A stretch of 16,038 nt of DNA from Erysipelotrichaceae bacterium (GTDB lineage Bacteria > Bacillota_I > Bacilli_A > Erysipelotrichales > Erysipelotrichaceae), in contig JAFOMB010000001.1 in assembly GCA_017419065.1 (NCBI GenBank), positions 1 to 16,038 of the forward strand, written 5' to 3'. The position numbers and the translations under genes were made by a program. Of this stretch, positions 1 through 5,679 are shown piece by piece. Position 1 is the first letter of the stretch; each line of letters starts with the position of its first letter. Under the pieces are notes generated by a model that was given only the letters and a program-made list of their open reading frames with translations, searched no databases and was not told the origin of the DNA.

Positions 1-348
1 ATCGTGACCTCCAATGATACGAGAAAGGACTATATCGCGGACAGAGTCTCTGAAAGGTGTAAGGAAGGAGATACCGTCGGCGTCTACCGTCTGACCATGA
101 AGGCTGCCTCCGACAACTTCCGGCAGTCTTCTATCCAGGGTGTCATGGAGAGACTGCAGAGAAAAGGAATCTCTTTGGTCATCTATGAACCGACATTGAA
201 GAAAGATTCTTTTGAAGGCTATGAAGTCATCAGCGATCTCGATACTTTCAAGAAGAGATGTGCTCTGATCATTGCGAACCGCTATGATCCTGTACTGGAT
301 GATGTGAAGGAGAAGGTCTATACCAGAGATCTGTTCTATAAGGACTAA
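1..348 (+). CDS. ugd: UDP-glucose 6-dehydrogenase, C-terminal part (5' end outside window)
   Basis: This is the last 115 codons of a gene that begins upstream; the frame is already open at base 1. The product is the C-terminal UDP-binding domain (UDPG_MGDP_dh_C, PF03720) of a UDP-glucose/GDP-mannose dehydrogenase. Diagnostic stretches are TRKDYIADRV, GVYRLTMKAASDNFRQSS, the IYEP element and the ending NRYDPVLDDV...YTRDLF, which follow the HasB/Cps-type UDP-glucose dehydrogenases of Gram-positive bacteria. Those enzymes oxidise UDP-glucose to UDP-glucuronate with two NAD+ in the cytoplasm, supplying capsule or other uronic-acid polymers. The Rossmann domain and catalytic cysteine lie outside the window, so activity cannot be judged here. 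A hairpin terminator overlapping the stop codon separates it from the next gene, so it is not cotranscribed with the surface-protein genes. The family call is firm; the symbol ugd rather than hasB is a convention. Confidence 0.9.
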   Translation: MVTSNDTRKDYIADRVSERCKEGDTVGVYRLTMKAASDNFRQSSIQGVMERLQRKGISLVIYEPTLKKDSFEGYEVISDLDTFKKRCALIIANRYDPVLDDVKEKVYTRDLFYKD

Positions 349-372
349 GAGAGGAGACTCTCTTTTTCTTTT
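347..372 (+). terminator. Rho-independent terminator after ugd
   Basis: A perfect 7-bp stem, AAGAGAG (347-353) with CTCTCTT (358-364), closes a GAGA loop of the GNRA class and is followed by TTTCTTTT. The stem begins inside the TAA stop codon. Confidence 0.75.
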
Positions 373-495
373 AGACTGAAACAGAAGACGGTATTGAAGT
401 TCCAGCCCTGTATCTAAAAGAAAGCGAAACATAAAGAGACATATAAAAGTTAGTCGACATATTCCTCGTTTTTTACAGGTTTGCTTATAATTCAT

Positions 496-504
496 TGATA
501 TAAT
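496..504 (+). promoter_or_regulatory. Extended -10 promoter candidate for the 536-5524 gene
   Basis: TGATATAAT is a perfect extended -10 (TGn-TATAAT), placed 31 bases before the chosen start codon. A second TATAAT lies at 486-491. The best -35-like hexamer, TTTACA at 472-477, is 21 bp from the 499-504 box, which is too far for a standard sigma-A site, so the extended -10 would carry recognition. This is the only clear promoter in the 349-535 gap; I see nothing else there beyond the ugd terminator. Confidence 0.6.
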
Positions 505-517
505 ATACATGTATTAT

Positions 518-525
518 AGGAAGGG
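518..525 (+). promoter_or_regulatory. Ribosome binding site deciding the start at 536
   Basis: AGGAAGGG lies 10 bases before ATG 536. The in-frame ATG at 509 has no such site and overlaps the promoter region. Starting at 536 also puts the signal peptide directly at the N-terminus. Confidence 0.75.
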
Positions 526-535
526 AAAATCAAGT

Positions 536-3500
536 ATGGACAATTCTAAAACCTTCCAGAAGCTGATAACGTTGATATTGTCATTGCTTCTGGTTTTCAA
601 CACCTTAGGCGTCCGTCCGGTATCTGCAGAAGAGCCTTCTCTGCACACCGATCATGAAACACCGGATGGACAGTATCCTGGCGGTCATTATGACTGCAAT
701 GATCCTATCATTGTCACAGCAACCGGCGGCGAGTGGGTCGCTGTGTATAAGAAGGGCGAAGATCCGACTACTAAAAAGTCCGATTACTTCTATAGTTTTG
801 ATGTAGACGGACAGGCTCACAACCTGTATAACGAAGCCGGAAAAGGCACCAGAAACTTCGTTGCAACTACCGGTACGCCATTCGATCTGGAAATCATGCT
901 GTTTGCGACAAAGGGTGATTATTCCAGCAGAATCACTTCGCTGGTAGTACATATCGACACGGTCGCCACTGATTACGTCAGTACACTGGAAGTTCCGGAA
1001 ACAGTAGAATCCGGTGCCGTAGTTCCGGTCACTTCGGCCAGCACCAGAATGGATGCGAATGTCGCAATTTATAAAGGAACTTTTGAACTGACTGATTCCT
1101 TTGGTGATAATTACGTAGAGAAGTATTATCAGGCTTACGTCGAAAATAAAGGAAAAGATGTCGAGGGACTGGAAGACGGCGAATATACAGCTGTTCTTTC
1201 TTACAACAGCGGCTCTGCAAGCAAACCAAAATGGACAGCAGAAGTGGTTAAGCATTTCACAGTCGGAAATCCTGTTGTAGATACGACTATTACCACAGAT
1301 AAGAATACCTATGATCCGAATGAACCGATCATCGTAACGACTGAAGAAGGAAAATGGGTTAGAGTATACAGATCCGATGAGGATCCAATAGTTAAGAAAG
1401 AGGCATTCTATTACTCTTTTGAAGTTGATGGAGAATCTCACAATATCTATAACGGCATCAAGGGAGATAGAGGTTCCTCCTTCTTCTCTTCGCTTCCGCA
1501 GGGAGGCCAGTACTTTGCGGCATTATTCTCTGACGATACTTACGATACAGAAATCGCAAGAGTTAACTTCGCAGTCCGACACCCCGCATCAGCTGATTAT
1601 TACAATTCCATCAGTGTAGATCCAGCGGAATATGAAGTGGGTGACCGTGTTTATGTCGCTGCCTCCTGTAACTCTCATAAGGCCCATGTAGGTATATTAG
1701 AGGGTCATCATGAACTGACAGCGCCAACTGTTTTCGATGGCCTCGAAGAAATAAGAACCTACTTCCTCTGTTACATCAATAACGAAGGAACTTATATCGA
1801 AGATCTGCCGGCAGGACAGTATACGGCCGTCATGTTCGGAAGTGAAACTCAGAAGAATGCCATAAACGTTGCATACTTTGAAGTCAAGGAAAAAGCGCTT
1901 ATCACTACTGATAAGGATGCTTATGAGATCGGAGAACCTGTCATGGTCAAGGCAAACACCGGGGATTATCCGGGTGCCTGGGTCTCTCTGCTGAAAGAAA
2001 ATGATGCCAATGACGCGAAATCGTTCTTCTGGTATTATTCCAATGGTTCAGAAGTAAATATCTTTGATCAGGAATGCAACAGCAGAGATGGTGTGACCGG
2101 TGCAGATACCTTACCGGCTGGCAAGTATAAAGTTGCGATCATCACAACGGATTATCAGATCCCGGCTTATAAGTCGTTTACTTATGGCGATACAAGCACT
2201 CCTACCACAGCTCCGATTACGACAGATAAGGAGGCCTATGAATTAGGTGAAGAGATCCTTGTTACCGTTCCTGATTATACTAAGTATTCAAGTCCATGGG
2301 TCGATGTTGTCTATGTCAACGATGCAGAAGAAGGTCAGTATACCCGTGTTGGCTGGTATTATGTGACAAATGATGAAACGGCAACCGGTTTTGATGTCAG
2401 CAAATTCAGAGACGGATACGATGAGTTTGATGCTGAAATCAAGCTCCCTGGAACATATCAGGTATGGCTGTATGATACTGGCTATATCGAACTGGCAGAG
2501 TTCACGGTCACATCGGATGTGACATACAGTATCACGAAAAACAAAGAAGAATACGTTGCACCATATAAGTTTGATGAACCGGTTCTGATCTCCGCGACGA
2601 GCCCTTGGCCGGAAGAGACCTATCTCAGATTATGCGATTATGCACCGGCTGATCCATACGGCTATGACAATGGATACTATGTTGAATTAAAGCTGTCTGA
2701 TGTGGAGACACCTGTTGATATCGTACGGGCAGCCGTAGCTGCCGGAAAGACACCGGAAGCCGGAAAGAAATACAGAGTATATCTCCAGGTTCCGATGTAT
2801 GATTACGATGCCAGCAGAGCCTCCGGCAAGCAGAGTGCTAACCAAAGTTGGTTCGATCAGCAGAGATTCGAACTGACTCCGACATACTTCGAAGACAACG
2901 ATCATATCGACTGGGTCCTCGATCACGAGAACCTGACCGGTACAGCTACATTCCATCGTACAGATACGAATGCAGCATCTGACCCATATACCGTAGACAG
3001 CGTTACTGTGGAAAGAACACTGGAACCGACTTGTACAGAAGCCGGAACAGACAAGTACACGGCAACATTGACATTCACGGAAGAAAACGCTCTTCCGACA
3101 CTCCACGATACAATGTCCTTCACCCACTCTGAAAATGCAGAAGTAGCGGCATTGGGTCACGCATGGGGTACCTGGGAAGTCGTCACACCGGCAACAGATA
3201 CGGAACCTGGTGTTGAAAAACATGTATGTACAAGATGCGGCGAAGAAGAGACCAGAGAGATCCCGGTCGTTCACGATCATGTCTTAGTACATCACGAAGC
3301 AAAAGACGCAACCTGTGAAGAAGCAGGAAACACAGAGTACTGGGAATGCAGCCTGTGCGGCAAGTACTTCTCTGATGCGGAAGGTACTCACGAGATCGAT
3401 GACAAGACAACAGTTGTCGTTGCGGCATTAGGCCATGACTGGAGTGCATGGACATTCGATGCAGAAAATCACAAGCACAGCAGAACATGTTCTCATGACG

Positions 3501-5524
3501 CAAGCCATGTCGAAACAGAAGACTGCACACCGGGTGAAGCCTTCTATGAAGATGGTAAGCTGATGCACAAGTGCACTGTATGTGAAGGTGAATGGGTCGA
3601 AAAGGTCGTTCTCTCTACTGACAAGAAAGAATATGATCTGTGGGAACAGATCATGGTCACGGTAAACGGCGAATTCGGTCCGAAAGACTGGGTCGGTATC
3701 TACAAGAAGGGCGATCACTACGGTGATTCCAATCCGAAGAGCCCGCATTATGATGCAGAAGCTGTCAAGTCCATCTTCTGGTACTACATCAGCGAAGAGC
3801 CGAATCCGACAGATATCTTAAGAACCAGAAATGAAAACGAGAGAGAAGCTGATTACGGTCCGGGTGAGTTCACGATCTACTTATTCGCGAATGGTGCCTA
3901 TGAACTGATCACCTCTGTCGATGTCACTGTTACAGAAGAGAGCGTTGAGATCGGTGACTATGTCATGAAACTCAACGGCGAAGTCCAGACGAATGGTCAG
4001 CACACAGATCTGACAGTCGGCGATGAAGCCAAAGTCAATATCACTGTTGATGGACAGACAGGCACATCCTGGGTCGGTTTATACAACACGTTTGTCGGAC
4101 TTGATCAGGACTTCACACAGTTCACATCTACTGACTGGTACTGGGTCAGAAACCACAACGGTGAAGATTACAGCTTCCCGGAACTGGATACTTCTGTTCC
4201 GGGTGAATACACTGTCGTTCTCTTCGGAAACGGAGGACACGATGATGCCAGAATGGCCTTCACCTTCAAGATCTCCAAGAAGATCAAGGAAGAAGTAGTT
4301 ACACAGGAACCGACATGTACGAGACCTGGTAACAAGAAAGTCACTTATGATGACGGCACCTTCGAAAATATCGTCATCCCGGCTTTAGGCCATGACTACC
4401 AGTTTGATTCCTGGATCTGGGAAGAAGACTTCTCTGCAGCGAAAGCACACTTCGTATGTACACGTGATGAAAAACATACCGAAGATGTCAATGCGGAAGT
4501 TACTTCCGAAACGGGTGAAGATAAGATCGTCTATACCGCAAAAGCTGTCTTTGAAGGCAAGGATTACACCGATGTCAAAGAAGCTCCTATTCCGGAACCT
4601 GTCAAGAATGAACTGATCAGACTCTCCGGAACCAACCGCTACCGTACAGCCATGCTGGCAGCGGAAGAGTTAAAGGCAGCCTTAGGTGTAGACAAGTTCG
4701 ATAATGCCGTCCTGGCTACCGGTGTCAACTTCGCCGATGCCTTAGGCGGCGGCTACCTGGCTGCGAAGAAGAGCGCTCCTATCTTATTAACCAATGATAA
4801 GAATGCGGCAGATGTCAATGCCTATATCAATGAAAACCTCAAGGAAGGCGGAACCGTCTACGTCTTAGGTGGAACAGGCGCTGTCTCCGAAGAAGCTCTC
4901 AAGGGTATCAGCGGAAAGATCGTAAGACTCTCCGGTAAGACAAGGTATGACACCAACCTGGCTATCCTCAATGAAGCAGGTGTATCTAATGAAGAGATCC
5001 TGATCGCTTCCGGTGAAAACTTCGCCGATGCCCTGGCGGCTTCTGCTTCCGGTAGACCGATGTTACTCGTCAATACGAAGAAGAACGTACTGACAGATGC
5101 CCAGAAGGCCTTCTTATCCGAACACGCTTCCAATACTCTCTACATCCTGGGCGGAACAGGTGCTGTCTCCGCAGATATCGAAACAGCCCTGAAGGAATAC
5201 TCCGTTCCGGAAAGAGTCAAGGGTGCTTCGAGATACGAGACTTCCGTAGAAATAGCCAAGAAGTTCTTCCCGGAGGCAGACAAGGCACTTGTTGCCTTCT
5301 CCGACAAGTTCCCGGACGGCTTATGTGCAGGCCCTCTGGCCTATGCCTTGAAGTCTCCTATCCTTCTCACCAAGGAAGGAAAGGAAGCTTCTCTGACAGC
5401 CTACTGTACAGAATCCAATATCCATTCCGGCTATATCGTAGGCGGAGAAGCCGCTATCCCGGATATCACCGCTCTTACTGTCTTCTCCTTACCTTCTGAT
5501 ACAGAGATCACTGTGAAGAAGTAA
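536..5524 (+). CDS. Large secreted surface protein with WVGxY beta-sandwich repeats, LGHDW Cys/His modules and C-terminal CWB2 triplet
   Basis: The product is 1662 residues. Residues 1-31 are a Sec signal peptide (Lys, hydrophobic run, cleavage at VSA|EE). Seven beta-sandwich repeats of about 95-115 residues follow (starts near 48, 145, 250, 352, 454, 559, 663), then two more near 1025 and 1137. Their hallmarks are a TTDK.xY entry strand, a central W-V-x-[VIL]-Y strand and a G-x-Y-x-x-x-[LM]-[FI] strand near the end. Repeats 1-2 and 3-4 form two copies of one pair. Between and after them are LGHDW modules (785-1024 and 1257-1355) with CTRC, CSLC and CTVC pairs. Residues 1359-1662 hold three CWB2 domains (LSGTNRY, LSGKTRY, KGASRY), which in clostridia attach proteins non-covalently to an anionic wall polymer. 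No catalytic domain is recognisable and there is no LPXTG, so an adhesin or display scaffold is the likeliest role. Specific ligand unknown. Confidence 0.92.
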   Translation: MDNSKTFQKLITLILSLLLVFNTLGVRPVSAEEPSLHTDHETPDGQYPGGHYDCNDPIIVTATGGEWVAVYKKGEDPTTKKSDYFYSFDVDGQAHNLYNEAGKGTRNFVATTGTPFDLEIMLFATKGDYSSRITSLVVHIDTVATDYVSTLEVPETVESGAVVPVTSASTRMDANVAIYKGTFELTDSFGDNYVEKYYQAYVENKGKDVEGLEDGEYTAVLSYNSGSASKPKWTAEVVKHFTVGNPVVDTTITTDKNTYDPNEPIIVTTEEGKWVRVYRSDEDPIVKKEAFYYSFEVDGESHNIYNGIKGDRGSSFFSSLPQGGQYFAALFSDDTYDTEIARVNFAVRHPASADYYNSISVDPAEYEVGDRVYVAASCNSHKAHVGILEGHHELTAPTVFDGLEEIRTYFLCYINNEGTYIEDLPAGQYTAVMFGSETQKNAINVAYFEVKEKALITTDKDAYEIGEPVMVKANTGDYPGAWVSLLKENDANDAKSFFWYYSNGSEVNIFDQECNSRDGVTGADTLPAGKYKVAIITTDYQIPAYKSFTYGDTSTPTTAPITTDKEAYELGEEILVTVPDYTKYSSPWVDVVYVNDAEEGQYTRVGWYYVTNDETATGFDVSKFRDGYDEFDAEIKLPGTYQVWLYDTGYIELAEFTVTSDVTYSITKNKEEYVAPYKFDEPVLISATSPWPEETYLRLCDYAPADPYGYDNGYYVELKLSDVETPVDIVRAAVAAGKTPEAGKKYRVYLQVPMYDYDASRASGKQSANQSWFDQQRFELTPTYFEDNDHIDWVLDHENLTGTATFHRTDTNAASDPYTVDSVTVERTLEPTCTEAGTDKYTATLTFTEENALPTLHDTMSFTHSENAEVAALGHAWGTWEVVTPATDTEPGVEKHVCTRCGEEETREIPVVHDHVLVHHEAKDATCEEAGNTEYWECSLCGKYFSDAEGTHEIDDKTTVVVAALGHDWSAWTFDAENHKHSRTCSHDASHVETEDCTPGEAFYEDGKLMHKCTVCEGEWVEKVVLSTDKKEYDLWEQIMVTVNGEFGPKDWVGIYKKGDHYGDSNPKSPHYDAEAVKSIFWYYISEEPNPTDILRTRNENEREADYGPGEFTIYLFANGAYELITSVDVTVTEESVEIGDYVMKLNGEVQTNGQHTDLTVGDEAKVNITVDGQTGTSWVGLYNTFVGLDQDFTQFTSTDWYWVRNHNGEDYSFPELDTSVPGEYTVVLFGNGGHDDARMAFTFKISKKIKEEVVTQEPTCTRPGNKKVTYDDGTFENIVIPALGHDYQFDSWIWEEDFSAAKAHFVCTRDEKHTEDVNAEVTSETGEDKIVYTAKAVFEGKDYTDVKEAPIPEPVKNELIRLSGTNRYRTAMLAAEELKAALGVDKFDNAVLATGVNFADALGGGYLAAKKSAPILLTNDKNAADVNAYINENLKEGGTVYVLGGTGAVSEEALKGISGKIVRLSGKTRYDTNLAILNEAGVSNEEILIASGENFADALAASASGRPMLLVNTKKNVLTDAQKAFLSEHASNTLYILGGTGAVSADIETALKEYSVPERVKGASRYETSVEIAKKFFPEADKALVAFSDKFPDGLCAGPLAYALKSPILLTKEGKEASLTAYCTESNIHSGYIVGGEAAIPDITALTVFSLPSDTEITVKK
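677..2875 (+). repeat. Seven tandem WVGxY beta-sandwich repeats
   Basis: Protein-level tandem repeats covering residues about 48-780 of the 1662-residue protein. Units 1 and 3 share EWV/KWV, YYSF-VDG and HN-YN elements. Units 2 and 4 share the [AT]DYY/V-S-[IL] entry and an [AI]-L-E-G or IYKG strand. Units 5-7 are more diverged. Boundaries are approximate. Confidence 0.75.
2888..3607 (+). repeat. LGHDW-type Cys/His modules, first block
   Basis: Covers residues about 785-1024. Recurrent pieces are EPTCTEAG/DATCEEAG, A-LGH-[AD]W-x-x-W, and CxxC pairs (CTRC, CSLC, CTVC). This repeat style is common in large surface proteins of gut Clostridia. The CxxC pairs could bind metal or form disulfides; the sequence does not decide between these. 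Confidence 0.65.
4610..5521 (+). repeat. CWB2 triplet (cell wall binding repeat 2), first protein
   Basis: Three PF04122-type domains start at residues 1359, 1462 and 1558 of the protein. Each has the RLSG-x-xRY or RVKGxSRY entry, a [VI]L-A-[TS]G-x-NFADAL or FPDGL element, and a LGGTGAVS or VGGEAAIP end. A triplet is the usual functional trimer-like unit in this family. Confidence 0.93.
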
Positions 5525-5545
5525 GGGGAAACCTATTATCATCAC

Positions 5546-5578
5546 AAAAGACAGGACTCATTGAGTTCTGTCTTTTTT
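5546..5578 (+). terminator. Strong Rho-independent terminator
   Basis: A 14-bp stem (5546-5559 with 5563-5576, one G-U pair) closes an ATT loop and runs into TTTTTT at 5573-5578. It lies 21 bases after the stop of the first surface-protein gene. Confidence 0.9.
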
Positions 5579-5607
5579 ATTCGATGTTTTTCCATATGCG
5601 GAAATCA

Positions 5608-5616
5608 TGCGATAAT
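5608..5616 (+). promoter_or_regulatory. Extended -10 promoter candidate for the 5680-8178 gene
   Basis: TGCGATAAT matches TGn plus a one-mismatch TATAAT and sits just downstream of the previous terminator. No good -35 is seen (T-rich run at 5587-5592). It lies inside the upstream extension of the open frame (from 5584), which argues that the extension is not translated. Confidence 0.5.
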
Positions 5617-5666
5617 GTTTTATGTAAAACTGTTGTCTCCTGGTTTCCACATCAGAGCAGCACTTC

Positions 5667-5673
5667 AAAGGAG
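5667..5673 (+). promoter_or_regulatory. Ribosome binding site deciding the start at 5680
   Basis: AAAGGAG with a 6-base spacer to ATG 5680. The frame is open back to an ATG at 5584, but that start has no Shine-Dalgarno site and would add 32 residues ahead of the signal peptide. Confidence 0.85.
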
Positions 5674-5679
5674 TCTTCT

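Noticed and set aside
509..535. Upstream start codon at 509 for the first surface protein
   Set aside because: It has no Shine-Dalgarno site, overlaps the promoter region, and would add nine residues before the signal peptide. The site at 518-525 serves ATG 536.
605..1441. A 278-codon open frame on the - strand
   Set aside because: It is opposite the first sandwich repeats, rich in Cys, Phe and Arg in a non-domain pattern, and unsupported by any regulatory signal.
677..2875. CRISPR array or DNA-level tandem repeat
   Set aside because: Repeats are visible in protein but diverged in DNA, with no short identical repeats at constant spacing. They are domain repeats inside a gene.
4610..5524. 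Sortase (LPXTG) anchoring of the surface proteins
   Set aside because: None of the three complete proteins has an LPXTG-like motif with a hydrophobic tail and positive end. CWB2 triplets explain the anchoring.
5584..5679. Upstream start codon at 5584 adding 32 residues to the beta-helix protein
   Set aside because: It has no ribosome binding site, starts almost inside the previous terminator, and the extension has Cys/His/Trp-rich sequence ahead of a perfect signal peptide. ATG 5680 has AAAGGAG at ideal spacing.
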